The position numbers were made by a program, and so were the translations under genes. This document shows positions 1 through 8,407 of a DNA stretch of 14,620 bases, one piece after another (the first letter of the stretch is position 1; each line of letters opens with the position of its first letter). The DNA comes from an uncultured Oscillospiraceae bacterium (GTDB lineage Bacteria > Bacillota > Clostridia > Oscillospirales > Acutalibacteraceae): assembly GCA_905211675.1 (NCBI GenBank), contig CAJMBP010000038.1, positions 1 through 14,620 of the forward strand, in the 5' to 3' direction. The notes beneath the pieces are model-generated. The model was not told the DNA's origin, searched no databases, and saw only the letters and a list, made by a program, of their open reading frames with translations.

Positions 1-33
1 ATTTTCTCTCGAATACTCACTTATGATTTTTAT

Positions 34-49
34 TAAATTTTAAAATTTA
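34..49. repeat. AT-only 16-bp perfect palindrome in the upstream gap
   Basis: The first 120 bases hold no gene that I can support. They are very AT-rich. Within them TAAATTTT is followed directly by AAAATTTA, a perfect inverted repeat without a loop, about 10 bases before the predicted -35 box of the first operon. It could be an operator, but in sequence this AT-rich such palindromes arise easily by chance, so no function is claimed. Confidence 0.25.
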
Positions 50-58
50 CAAAATAAA

Positions 59-87
59 TTGAACTTGGCGTAAGTATATGTTATTAT
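59..87 (+). promoter_or_regulatory. Predicted housekeeping promoter of the ymdB-recG operon, extended -10
   Basis: The sequence reads TTGAAC (59-64), a 17-base spacer, then TATTAT (82-87). A TG dinucleotide sits one base before the -10 box (79-80), giving an extended -10 element. The expected start of transcription is near 94, leaving a leader of about 27 bases before the ymdB ATG. The match to the Firmicute sigma-A consensus is seen in the sequence; its activity is inferred. No other good promoter is visible upstream of the six co-directional genes. Confidence 0.55.
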
Positions 88-120
88 TAAAATGTATAAC
101 AATAACGAAAGTGATGATAT

Positions 121-903
121 ATGAAGGTTTTGGCAGTCGGCGATGTTTGCGCGCCGAGCGGTTGTGATTTTGCGCTTAAGGTTATACCTAAATTAAAGCG
201 TGACAAAAATATAGATTTTATAATTGTAAACGGTGAAAATTCCGCCGCAGGAAACGGCATAACACCTGCCAGCGCACAAACGCTGTTTTCGGCAGGCGCC
301 GATGTTATTACGGGCGGAAATCATACCTTCCGCAATAAAGAATTCTACGAAATGCTTGAAAACAACCCGTTTGTGTTGCGCCCGCACAATTTAAAGGATG
401 AAAACATAGGCAGCGGTTACTGCCTTTTCGATATGGGGCGTGCCGCGGCGGCGGTTATAAATATTTCGGGGCAGATATATCTTGAAAGGTTAAATGCCGA
501 CAACGCTTTAAAATGTGCCGATGCGCTTGTCGAAAGGGCAAAATCTGACGGCGCAAGATTTATATTTGTAGATTTTCACGCCGAGGCCACAAGCGAAAAG
601 CGGGCTATGGGCTTTTACCTTGACGGGCGTGTTTCGGCGGTTTTCGGTACGCATACGCACGTGCAAACGGCAGACGAGCAAATCCTACCCTGCGGCACCG
701 CATATATCACCGACCTCGGTATGACGGGTGTTACAGACTCGGTGTTGGGTGTGAAAAAAGAGATAATAATAGGCCGTTTAAAAGACAACGATATGTCACG
801 CTTTGAACAGGCAAGCGGCGAGTGTATGTTAAGCGGATGTATTTTTGAAATTGATGACAAAACCGGACTTGCAAGCTCGGTTGAAAGAATATGCGTAAAG
901 TAA
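121..903 (+). CDS. ymdB: YmdB/TIGR00282-family metallophosphoesterase
   Basis: This 260-residue protein is a calcineurin-like dinuclear-metal phosphoesterase of the YmdB type, full length for the family. In B. subtilis YmdB is a cytoplasmic phosphodiesterase that affects biofilm and motility decisions; 2',3'-cyclic nucleotides are hydrolysed in vitro. The family blocks appear in order: GD (D8), NGEN (E39, N40), GNH (N67, H68), DFHAEATSEK (H153), GTHTHVQTAD (H178, H180) and YITDLGMTG (196-203). All expected metal ligands and the active-site histidine next to N67 are present. The usual GNHTWD reads GNHTFR here, a conservative change beside the active site. The start is ATG with only a weak SD (GTGATG upstream). 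It is the first gene of the operon. RNase Y (rny), often a neighbour in Firmicutes, is not in the window. No signal peptide or membrane segment is seen. Confidence 0.9.
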   Translation: MKVLAVGDVCAPSGCDFALKVIPKLKRDKNIDFIIVNGENSAAGNGITPASAQTLFSAGADVITGGNHTFRNKEFYEMLENNPFVLRPHNLKDENIGSGYCLFDMGRAAAAVINISGQIYLERLNADNALKCADALVERAKSDGARFIFVDFHAEATSEKRAMGFYLDGRVSAVFGTHTHVQTADEQILPCGTAYITDLGMTGVTDSVLGVKKEIIIGRLKDNDMSRFEQASGECMLSGCIFEIDDKTGLASSVERICVK

Positions 904-941
904 TGCACATTATATTATTAAAAAAAGGCAGGTGACACCGC

Positions 942-2528
942 TTGAAAAAAACCGTTTGTATTTTAATTTGTTTTTGTATAATGCTTTGTCTTGCTTCGTG
1001 CAAAAGCGGCAATGACACCGTAAACAGCTCACAGCCCGACTCGGCAGTTTTGTCGGAAAACGGTGCCGAAAATAAAAAGAGTATCAGTCTGCTGTACTCT
1101 TACGGCGACGCCTTTGACCCGTACACCGCCGCAACCGCCGCAAACCGTCAGCTCTCTATGCTTCTTTATGACTGCCTTGTAAAAACCGACAATAACTTTA
1201 ACGCCGTATATAATCTGGCACAGTCGGCTCAAACGGTTGACAGAGTTTGCACCGTAAAGCTGCGCGATGCGGTTTTTACCGACGGAACACCGCTTACGGC
1301 AGACGATGTTATTTATTCATATAATATGGCAAAAAACTGTCAACGGTATTCAAATAATTTTTACGAGGTGACGGGTGTTTCGGCGTCCGACTCAAAAACG
1401 GTGGTTTTCAATCTGTCACAGTGTGACCCGTATTTTGTAAATCTGCTTGATTTTCCCATAATAAAAAACGGAACATCGGGGCTTACAAATGCCGACGGCA
1501 AAAAGATAGCACCCACGGGCTGCGGAAGATATTTTTTGTCAGAAGACGGTTTAAGCCTTAAATTAAACACAAACTATTACGGTAAACGCGGTGTTATCGA
1601 AACAATAAATCTTATAAATTCGCCCGACGCGGCGTCAACATCCCATTATGTTGAGGTGGGTGCCGCGGACATATATTACACCGAAGACGGCGACATAGTA
1701 AGAATGAGCGGCAAACGGACCGATGTTAATTTAAACCGACTCGTATATATAGGTATAAACAGCTCGTACGATTCTTTGCAAAGCCGTGAAATGCGCTACG
1801 CTATATCCTCGGCGCTTGACCGAAATGCCGTTTGCGCTTCGGCTTATTACAACAACGCCGAGCCTGCAAGCGGGTATTACAATCCTTATTTTGAGCCTGC
1901 AAGTGTGCATCAAACGATTGAAAAAACACCCAATGTTAAAATAACGGTTGAAAATCTTTCGAAAATAGGGTATAATAATTTGAATTCGAGCGGCTTTTAT
2001 GCAAATTCGTCGGGTAATAACCCGTCGTTTACGCTGCTTGTAAATTCCGAAAACGCCTCGCGCGTTTCGGCGGCAAATCTTATATCCGATCAATGCAAGT
2101 CGGTAGGCATACAAATAAATGTTGTGCAGTGCAGTTACGAGCAGTATTTAAACCGTTTGTCAAGCGGCGATTTTCAGCTGTATCTCGGCGAAATACAGCT
2201 TCTTGACAATATGGATTTTACAAACCTTGTTGTCGCCGGCGGAAGTGCGGCGTTCGGGGTTGGGCTCGAAAACAGTTCGGTCGGTGATACGCCCGAGCAA
2301 AGCGGCGACGCTGTAGAAGCCCCGAAAGACAGCTGTAAACAAATACTTGACGCCTATCACAAAGGAGAGTGCGGTATAAGCGATGTTGCAGGCACACTGC
2401 TTACCGAAATGCCGCAAATTCCCGTTTGCTATCTGAACGCAGCTTTGTTTTACAGTTCAGATATAACGGGCGGCGTATCGGCAAGCACAAGCGATATTTA
2501 TTTCAGCATAGAAAATTATGAATTTTAG
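942..2528 (+). CDS. Family-5 extracellular solute-binding lipoprotein (peptide/nickel-binding type)
   Basis: A 528-residue exported lipoprotein of the SBP_bac_5 (OppA/DppA/NikA) fold, likely anchored outside the membrane and binding oligopeptides or a similar ligand. Residues 1-20 form a lipoprotein signal: MKK, a hydrophobic stretch, then the lipobox LASC with the lipidated cysteine at C20. A polar linker rich in Ser, Asn and Gly follows to about 45. The family hallmark FTDGTPLTADDVIYSYNMA lies at about 112-130. Later stretches with tyrosine-rich and Asp/Asn segments fit the two-lobed fold, and the length is normal. The start is TTG at 942 with SD AGGTGA (930-935) six bases upstream. No permease or ATPase gene of an Opp/Dpp system lies nearby, so it is an orphan receptor or works with a transporter encoded elsewhere. 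The gap after ymdB is 38 bases, and its stop overlaps the SD of the next gene. The ligand cannot be named from sequence. Confidence 0.82.
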   Translation: MKKTVCILICFCIMLCLASCKSGNDTVNSSQPDSAVLSENGAENKKSISLLYSYGDAFDPYTAATAANRQLSMLLYDCLVKTDNNFNAVYNLAQSAQTVDRVCTVKLRDAVFTDGTPLTADDVIYSYNMAKNCQRYSNNFYEVTGVSASDSKTVVFNLSQCDPYFVNLLDFPIIKNGTSGLTNADGKKIAPTGCGRYFLSEDGLSLKLNTNYYGKRGVIETINLINSPDAASTSHYVEVGAADIYYTEDGDIVRMSGKRTDVNLNRLVYIGINSSYDSLQSREMRYAISSALDRNAVCASAYYNNAEPASGYYNPYFEPASVHQTIEKTPNVKITVENLSKIGYNNLNSSGFYANSSGNNPSFTLLVNSENASRVSAANLISDQCKSVGIQINVVQCSYEQYLNRLSSGDFQLYLGEIQLLDNMDFTNLVVAGGSAAFGVGLENSSVGDTPEQSGDAVEAPKDSCKQILDAYHKGECGISDVAGTLLTEMPQIPVCYLNAALFYSSDITGGVSASTSDIYFSIENYEF

Positions 2529-2540
2529 GAGGATCTGTTT

Positions 2541-2891
2541 ATGATATCTTATGAAACCAGAATAGGCACTGTTTGCTTTACCGAAAACTTTTTAAGCAAG
2601 TTAATCGGCCACACGGTTACATCCTGCTTCGGCGTTGCGGGTATGATGCCCTCGTCAAACCGTCAGCGTCTGTTCGGTCTTATTACAAAAGAGCAGGCTC
2701 TTGACACAGGCATAAAGGTTACGGGCAATGCAAACCAAATTGATGTTGAAATTCATATAATGGTAACCTACGGAATGAACATTGCCGCCATAGCGGCAAG
2801 CATTACCGAAAAGGTGAAATATGTTGTTGAGGAATCTACCGGTATTACCGTAAACAAGGTAACCGTAAAGGTAGACGGAATAAAGGAATAA
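2541..2891 (+). CDS. yloU: Asp23/Gls24 family protein, YloU-like
   Basis: A 116-residue protein of the Asp23/Gls24 (DUF322) family. Members are small alpha/beta proteins linked to envelope stress and, in staphylococci, to a membrane-associated scaffold. The N-terminal part (about 1-55) carries the typical IGTVCFTENFLSKLIGHTVTSCFGVAGM stretch. It is followed by a conserved beta segment (IDVEIHIMVTYGMNI, about 67-81) and the helix and last strand (ITEKVKYVVEESTGITVNKVTVKVDGI). The start is ATG with the strong SD AGGAGGAT (2527-2534), which overlaps the stop codon of the upstream lipoprotein gene, implying coupled translation. The neighbour downstream is yloV and then recG, the same local order as yloU-yloV-recG in B. 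subtilis (where serine dehydratase genes lie in between). No transmembrane segment is seen. Confidence 0.88.
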   Translation: MISYETRIGTVCFTENFLSKLIGHTVTSCFGVAGMMPSSNRQRLFGLITKEQALDTGIKVTGNANQIDVEIHIMVTYGMNIAAIAASITEKVKYVVEESTGITVNKVTVKVDGIKE

Positions 2892-2925
2892 GTTTTTCTT
2901 TTGCTTATAGAAGGAGTGTTCATTT

Positions 2926-4602
2926 TTGTTTAACGGTAATATTTTACGCGACGCTGTTATTTCTGCCGCTAATAATCTTTCAAATAATCGCAGGCAGATT
3001 GATGAGCTTAATGTATTCCCCGTGCCTGACGGCGACACGGGCACAAATATGTCTATGACGCTGTCAAACGCAGTTCGTGAGCTTGAAAAAATCGACGGCG
3101 AACCTGCAGGTAAGATTGCGGCGGTAAACGCATCGGCGTTGCTTCGCGGCGCGCGCGGAAATTCCGGCGTTATAACCTCGCTTTTGTTCCGCGGCTTTGC
3201 CAAGGGCATCGGAAACGATGAAACAGTAACTGCCGCAAATCTGGCAGAGGCATTCAAATCGGGGGTTGAGGCGGCATACAAGGCCGTTATGAAGCCTACC
3301 GAAGGCACAATTCTTACGGTTGCCCGTATAGCTGCCGAAAAAGCCGATGAGGCAAACCAGGCAGGTAAAGACGCGTTAGGCGTGTTTGAAGCCGCGCTTG
3401 ACGGCGCAAGAGAGGCACTTGCCCAAACACCCGAGCTTTTGCCCATGCTTAAAAAAGCAGGTGTTGTCGATGCGGGCGGTCAGGGATTTGTAATTATTCT
3501 TGAGGGTATGCTCTCGGTATTCCGTGACGGTGTAATAATCAAATCAAACACCGCAGCTTCCGACGATAATCAGTCGGAACAAAATGAAAACCGCAATGCC
3601 GCGGGTGAATTTGAAACCGAAATCACATTTACTTACTGTACCGAATTTATAGTAAACCGAGACCCCGAATGTGAAAAGGAGCCCTCGGAGCTCAGAGCCT
3701 ACTTAGAAACCATCGGTGACTGCGTGGTTGTAGTTGACGATGAACAGATAATTAAGGTTCATGTGCATACCGATCATCCGGGTAATGCGTTTGAAAACGG
3801 TCTTACATTCGGTTCACTTATAAATATGAAGGTTGAAAATATGCGCGATCAGCACGAGCGCGCAAAGCACGACGCTAAAAACGCCAAAAAGGCTCCTGCA
3901 AAAACAGCCGAAAATGAAAAAATAGAATCGGTTGAAATTACAAAGCCTGTCGGCTTTGTGTCGGTTTGCGCAGGCGACGGAGTTGCAGAGCTGTTCCGTG
4001 ATTTAGGCGTTGACACAATCGTTTCGGGCGGTCAGACAATGAACCCCAGCACCGACAATATTTTGCGTGCAATCGAAAGCACTCCTGCCGAAACGGTATA
4101 TGTTTTGCCCAACAATAAAAACATTATTATGGCGGCAGAACAGGCTATTCCGATAAGCACCCGCAAGGTAATAGTGCTTCATACACGCACAATACCTCAG
4201 GGTATTGCCGCAATGCTCAGCTTTGACGAGGCTACCGACACCGAAGCTAACGCCATCGAAATGCAAAAGGCGGCAGAGCGCATTGCAACGGGTCAGGTAA
4301 CCTTTGCCGCGCGAGATTCCGATTTTGACGGTCATAAAATCAAACAGGGCGAAATAATGGCTATGACGGGCGGCAAGATTTCATTTGTCGATACCGACAT
4401 TGAAAGAGTCACCTTAAAGCTTGTTAAGTCTATGTTAAAGCGTGACAGCGAGTTTGTGACGGTAATTTACGGTGAAGATATTACCGATGAGCAGGCGGCT
4501 TCTCTTGAGCAGCAGCTTAATGAAAAATTCGGCAATAAGGTTGAAATAACCTTTGTGAACGGCGGTCAACCGGTATATTACTACATCATTTCGGTAGAGT
4601 GA
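2926..4602 (+). CDS. yloV: DAK2-domain, FakA-like protein (YloV)
   Basis: A 558-residue cytoplasmic protein of the YloV/FakA type. In staphylococci FakA is the ATP-binding subunit of fatty acid kinase and works with a DegV-like FakB that carries the fatty acid. Residues 1-200 form a DhaL/DAK2 kinase domain: NVFPVPDGDTGTNM (29-42) with the Mg-nucleotide aspartates D35 and D37, ARGNSGVI (76-83), KPTEGTIL (123-130) and VDAGGQGF (181-188). A low-complexity linker at about 208-228 leads to the middle domain with TYCTEF (236-241) and VHVHTDHPG (278-286). A Lys/Ala-rich linker near 315-330 precedes the C-terminal domain. The length is usual for the family. The start is TTG at 2926 with SD AAGGAGTG (2911-2918) seven bases upstream; it aligns with the family N-terminus. 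Its stop overlaps the possible GTG start of recG by four bases. No fakB/degV gene is in the window, so the lipid role is inferred from the family. Confidence 0.9.
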   Translation: MFNGNILRDAVISAANNLSNNRRQIDELNVFPVPDGDTGTNMSMTLSNAVRELEKIDGEPAGKIAAVNASALLRGARGNSGVITSLLFRGFAKGIGNDETVTAANLAEAFKSGVEAAYKAVMKPTEGTILTVARIAAEKADEANQAGKDALGVFEAALDGAREALAQTPELLPMLKKAGVVDAGGQGFVIILEGMLSVFRDGVIIKSNTAASDDNQSEQNENRNAAGEFETEITFTYCTEFIVNRDPECEKEPSELRAYLETIGDCVVVVDDEQIIKVHVHTDHPGNAFENGLTFGSLINMKVENMRDQHERAKHDAKNAKKAPAKTAENEKIESVEITKPVGFVSVCAGDGVAELFRDLGVDTIVSGGQTMNPSTDNILRAIESTPAETVYVLPNNKNIIMAAEQAIPISTRKVIVLHTRTIPQGIAAMLSFDEATDTEANAIEMQKAAERIATGQVTFAARDSDFDGHKIKQGEIMAMTGGKISFVDTDIERVTLKLVKSMLKRDSEFVTVIYGEDITDEQAASLEQQLNEKFGNKVEITFVNGGQPVYYYIISVE

Positions 4603-6635
4603 TAAAATCAATGTATAAATTTGATACCGACATAAGATTTTTAAAGGGCGTAGGCGAAAAACGCGCCCAGCATTTGTACTCACTGGGCATCGATACAATC
4701 GGTGCCCTTTTGCGTTATTTTCCGCGCGGATATGAAGATTTTAGCAATGTAAAACAGATTTTTGACTGCAATGCAGATGAAAAGGTTTGCGTTAAGGCAA
4801 AAATTATTACCCCGATAAATGAAGTCACGGTGCGCAAAAATATGACGCTTTATAAGTTTGCGGTAAGCGACGGCACCGCACAAATGCAGATAACCCTTTT
4901 TAATAATAAATTTTTAGCCGCAAAGCTTCACGAGGGCAGTGAGTATCTTTTTTTGGGCAAATTGCAGGAAGGCGCCTTTTTGCCGTCTATGTCATCGCCC
5001 GAAATACGCGAGGTGAGCAGTGCGCAAATAGCTCCCGTATATCCCGCGTCAAAGTATATGACCTCGTCGGCAATATCAAAATTAGTTAAAACCGCGCTTT
5101 CGGGCTGTGAAATTGAAAATGTTTTACCCGAAAGCATTATTAACGCTTATCGGCTTTGCGACCTTAAAACCGCAATAGAAAATATTCATTTTCCTAAAAG
5201 CGAGCAGGCTCTTGCAAGAGCAAAACAGCACCTTGTTTTCGAAGAGCTTTTTGTGCTTCGCACAGGTTTAATGCTGCTTAAAAACAAAAGGCGCATAAGC
5301 TCACCCTTTGTTTTTAAAAACGATTACACCAAAGACTATATAAATTCTCTGCCCTTCCAAATGACCGATGCTCAAAAGCGTGTAATCGGCGAATGTGTGG
5401 CAGATATGGCTTCGGGTAGAGTAATGAACCGACTCGTGCAGGGCGATGTCGGTTGCGGCAAAACGGCGGTTGCCGCGGCACTTATGTATCATACCGCGCG
5501 TTCGGGAGCGCAGGCGGCAATTATGGCGCCCACCGAAATTCTGGCTGAACAGCACTATAAAAATTTATGCGACAGCCTTAAAAACACCGACATAAAATGC
5601 GTTCTTATTACAGGCTCGCTTAAAAAGAACGAAAAGCAAAGAGCAAAGGAAATGCTGCAAAGCGGCGAGGTTCAGATTGCCGTAGGCACGCACGCGCTTA
5701 TAAGCGGCGATGTTGAGTTTAAAAATTTAGCGCTTGTAATTACCGACGAGCAACACCGCTTCGGCGTTTCACAGCGTGCCGATTTATCGGGCAAGGGTAC
5801 AAGACCGCACACCCTTGTAATGTCGGCAACGCCCATACCTCGAACACTCGGTCTTATCATATACGGCGACCTCGACATAAGTATAATAGACGAATACCCG
5901 AAGGGCAGGCAAAAAATTGAAAATTACTGTGTTGAGTCTGCTTTGAGACCGCGTGTTTTCGCTTATATAAAGAAGCATCTTGACGATGGCAGACAGGGTT
6001 ACATTGTTTGCCCTATGGTAGAGGAAAACGCCGAGCTTGATTTAAAAAGCGCCGAAGAATACTATGCCGAGATTAAAGACAGTGAGTTTAAAAATTACCG
6101 CGTAGGTCTTATTCACGGTCAGATGAAGCCTAAAGAAAAAGACTCGGTTATGCGTGATTTTAAGGAAGGGAAAATTCAACTGCTTGTATGCACCACCGTA
6201 ATCGAGGTGGGAATCGATGTGCCTAATGCCGCAATAATGGTTATCGAAAATGCCGAGCGCTTCGGGCTTTCGCAGCTGCATCAGCTGCGCGGAAGAATAG
6301 GCAGGGGAAGCTATAAATCAACCTGCATATTCATATCCGATTACAAAAAAGGCGTCACCGCAGAACGACTGAGTGTTATAAAGCAAAGCAACGACGGCTT
6401 TAAAATTGCCGATGAAGATTTAAGACTTCGCGGACCGGGCGATTTTTTGGGCTCGCGTCAGCACGGACTTCCAAATCTTAAAATTGCCGATATTTACGCC
6501 GACAACGATATCTTAAAGCTTGCGGGAATGGCGGCGGCGTCACTGCTTGAGCAAGACCCAAAGCTTAAAGGCGACGAAAATAAAAATCTTCGTGCCGAAA
6601 TAATTAAAATGTATAAAAAACTTAACGAAAATTAG
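4599..6635 (+). CDS. recG: ATP-dependent DNA helicase RecG
   Basis: A 678-residue RecG, which regresses stalled replication forks and branch-migrates Holliday junctions. The N-terminal wedge/OB region starts with FLKGVGEKRAQHL (14-26) and YFPRGYED (40-47). The helicase core shows MTDAQKRVI (255-263), Walker A GDVGCGKT (282-289), APTEILAEQH (310-319), motif II DEQH (383-386), MSATPIPRT (408-416), VIEVGIDVPNA (534-544), QLRGRIGRG (562-570) and the RecG signature RGPGDFLGSRQHG (611-623). It is complete and of normal length. The GTG at 4599 overlaps the yloV stop (GTGA), but no SD sits at the right distance. An in-frame ATG at 4611, four codons on, has a weak GAGTGA about eight bases upstream and is an equally good start. 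The family N-terminus does not decide between them. The gap to the ABC transporter gene is nine bases. Confidence 0.95.
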   Translation: MIKSMYKFDTDIRFLKGVGEKRAQHLYSLGIDTIGALLRYFPRGYEDFSNVKQIFDCNADEKVCVKAKIITPINEVTVRKNMTLYKFAVSDGTAQMQITLFNNKFLAAKLHEGSEYLFLGKLQEGAFLPSMSSPEIREVSSAQIAPVYPASKYMTSSAISKLVKTALSGCEIENVLPESIINAYRLCDLKTAIENIHFPKSEQALARAKQHLVFEELFVLRTGLMLLKNKRRISSPFVFKNDYTKDYINSLPFQMTDAQKRVIGECVADMASGRVMNRLVQGDVGCGKTAVAAALMYHTARSGAQAAIMAPTEILAEQHYKNLCDSLKNTDIKCVLITGSLKKNEKQRAKEMLQSGEVQIAVGTHALISGDVEFKNLALVITDEQHRFGVSQRADLSGKGTRPHTLVMSATPIPRTLGLIIYGDLDISIIDEYPKGRQKIENYCVESALRPRVFAYIKKHLDDGRQGYIVCPMVEENAELDLKSAEEYYAEIKDSEFKNYRVGLIHGQMKPKEKDSVMRDFKEGKIQLLVCTTVIEVGIDVPNAAIMVIENAERFGLSQLHQLRGRIGRGSYKSTCIFISDYKKGVTAERLSVIKQSNDGFKIADEDLRLRGPGDFLGSRQHGLPNLKIADIYADNDILKLAGMAAASLLEQDPKLKGDENKNLRAEIIKMYKKLNEN

Positions 6636-6644
6636 AGGAAGAAA

Positions 6645-8357
6645 ATGTTAAAAAAATTTTTAAGCTACTACAAACCTCATAAACTTACCTTTGCGCTTGA
6701 TATGCTGGCATCCTTCGCAATGTCGGTTATAGCGATTTTTTATCCTATGATAACGCGCAAAATGCTTAATGAGTTTATACCCGATCAAAAATACCGCGAA
6801 ATAGTTATATACGGCGTGGGGTTGTTGCTGATATATGTGCTTCGTATGGGGCTTCAATATTTTGTGCAGTATAAGGGCCATATGATGGGTGTAAAAATGC
6901 AGGAAAAAATGCGAAGCGATCTTTTTTCGCACATAGAAAAACTGCCGATTTCTTTTTTCGATAACAATGAAACGGGCAAAATTATGACCCGTATGACAAG
7001 CGACCTTTTTGATGTGGTAGAGCTTGCGCATCACGGGCCCGAAAATGTTATAATAACATCTGTTTCGGTAATTATTTCTTTTGCCTATCTTATGTCGATT
7101 GATGTTTGGCTGTCACTCATTTTGTTGGTATGCGTGCCGCTTCTTATAATAGTTTCGTCGGTTTTACGCAAAAAAATGCGCACTGCCTTTAAAAAACGCC
7201 GCGAGTCAAATGCGGTAATAAATGCTGCGCTTGAAAGCAGTATATCGGGCGTTCGTGTTACCAAGGCGTTTACAAACAGCGAAAAAGAAATCGAAAAGTT
7301 TTCAAAGGGCAATATCCAATTTGTAAATAACAGCCGTATGGCATATAAGGCTATGGGTCAGTTCCACTCGGAAACAACCTTTATTACCGATATATTTAAT
7401 GTTGTAATACTTATAGCCGGAGGACTTTTCTTATACGGCGGCAGAATAAACTTCGGTGATTATTCGGCATTTATAGTGTCGGTGAATTTGTTTATAAACC
7501 CCGTGAACACGCTTATTAGGTTTATGGAATCATTCCAAGACGGCGTAACAGGCTTTGAGCGTTTTATGGAAATTATGAGCATTGAGCCCGAAAAAGACAG
7601 CGACTGCGCACATAATATAGAACATATAGACGGTAATATAGAATTTAAAAATGTTACCTACGGCTACGGCGACGGTGACAATGTGTTGAAAAGCATAAGC
7701 TTTAAAATTGATAAAGGAGAAACCTTTGCACTTGTAGGGCCTTCGGGCGGCGGCAAGACTACTATATGCCATCTTATTCCGCGCTTTTACGATGTGCGCG
7801 AGGGTCAAATTTTAATTGACGGAATTGATATAAATGACATCACACGCGAGTCTTTGCGAAAAAATATAGGTATTGTTCAGCAGGATGTATATCTGTTTAA
7901 CGCCAGCATAAAAGACAACATTCTTTACGGTAGGCTTGACGCTACAGATGATGAGGTAATTGAAGCGGCAAAGCGCGCTAATATTCACGACTATGTTATG
8001 ACATTGCCTGACGGTTATGAAACAGTTATAGGCGAGCGCGGTGTTAAGCTTTCGGGCGGGCAAAAGCAGCGGCTGAGTATTGCGCGGGTATTTCTAAAAA
8101 ATCCGCCGATACTCATTCTCGACGAGGCGACAAGCGCACTCGACAACGCCACCGAAATTATGATACAGCAGTCGCTTGACGAGCTGTGCCGTGGCAGAAC
8201 CACGCTGGTTGTCGCGCACCGTCTTTCAACCGTAAAAAATGCCGATGAAATTGCCGTTGTATCGGGCGGCAAAATTTGCGAGCAGGGCTCGCACGGTGAG
8301 CTTATGGAAAAGAGCGGAATTTACGCAATGCTCTATCGACAACAGTTCAGAGAATAA
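6645..8357 (+). CDS. ABC exporter, fused membrane and ATPase domains (half-transporter)
   Basis: A 570-residue type IV (B-family) ABC exporter subunit of the multidrug/lipid-exporter class. Residues 1-310 are the transmembrane domain with about six helices (near 15-36, 53-76, 132-152, 155-174, 246-267 and 272-292) and the coupling segment PISFFDNNETGKIMTRMTSD at about 101-120. The nucleotide-binding domain carries Walker A GPSGGGKT (365-372), Q-loop VQQDVYLFN (411-419), signature LSGGQ (469-473), Walker B ILILDEATSALD (489-500) and the H-loop VVAHRLS (522-528). All catalytic residues are present, so a homodimer should be active. No second half-transporter gene is adjacent. The start is ATG with SD AGAGGAAG just after the recG stop. 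It is the last gene of the operon; a hairpin follows six bases after its stop. The substrate cannot be told from sequence. Confidence 0.92.
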   Translation: MLKKFLSYYKPHKLTFALDMLASFAMSVIAIFYPMITRKMLNEFIPDQKYREIVIYGVGLLLIYVLRMGLQYFVQYKGHMMGVKMQEKMRSDLFSHIEKLPISFFDNNETGKIMTRMTSDLFDVVELAHHGPENVIITSVSVIISFAYLMSIDVWLSLILLVCVPLLIIVSSVLRKKMRTAFKKRRESNAVINAALESSISGVRVTKAFTNSEKEIEKFSKGNIQFVNNSRMAYKAMGQFHSETTFITDIFNVVILIAGGLFLYGGRINFGDYSAFIVSVNLFINPVNTLIRFMESFQDGVTGFERFMEIMSIEPEKDSDCAHNIEHIDGNIEFKNVTYGYGDGDNVLKSISFKIDKGETFALVGPSGGGKTTICHLIPRFYDVREGQILIDGIDINDITRESLRKNIGIVQQDVYLFNASIKDNILYGRLDATDDEVIEAAKRANIHDYVMTLPDGYETVIGERGVKLSGGQKQRLSIARVFLKNPPILILDEATSALDNATEIMIQQSLDELCRGRTTLVVAHRLSTVKNADEIAVVSGGKICEQGSHGELMEKSGIYAMLYRQQFRE

Positions 8358-8362
8358 AAAAA

Positions 8363-8386
8363 CACCCCGACCGTTCGGTCGGGGTG
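8363..8386. terminator. Bidirectional intrinsic terminator between convergent operons
   Basis: CACCCCGACC (8363-8372), loop GTTC, then GGTCGGGGTG (8377-8386) form a perfect 10-bp GC-rich stem. Read on the - strand it is followed by a run of seven T, then ATT, a textbook terminator for rplJ-rplL; that T-run reaches the stop codon region of the ABC transporter gene. Read on the + strand it is followed by AAATTTTGTTT, a weaker but plausible U-tract that would end the ymdB-to-ABC operon. The stem is seen directly; the two-way use is inferred from the convergent genes. Confidence 0.9.
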
Positions 8387-8407
8387 AAATTTTGTTTAAG
8401 ACTTAAA

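Noticed and set aside
1..58. A possible - strand gene start running off the left edge (GTG near 20)
   Set aside because: No SD, and only about six codons are in the window; nothing supports it.
2655..3446. A 263-residue - strand open frame across yloU and yloV
   Set aside because: Ser/Ala/Pro-rich composition typical of a shadow frame, no SD, and it spans two well-supported genes and their spacer.
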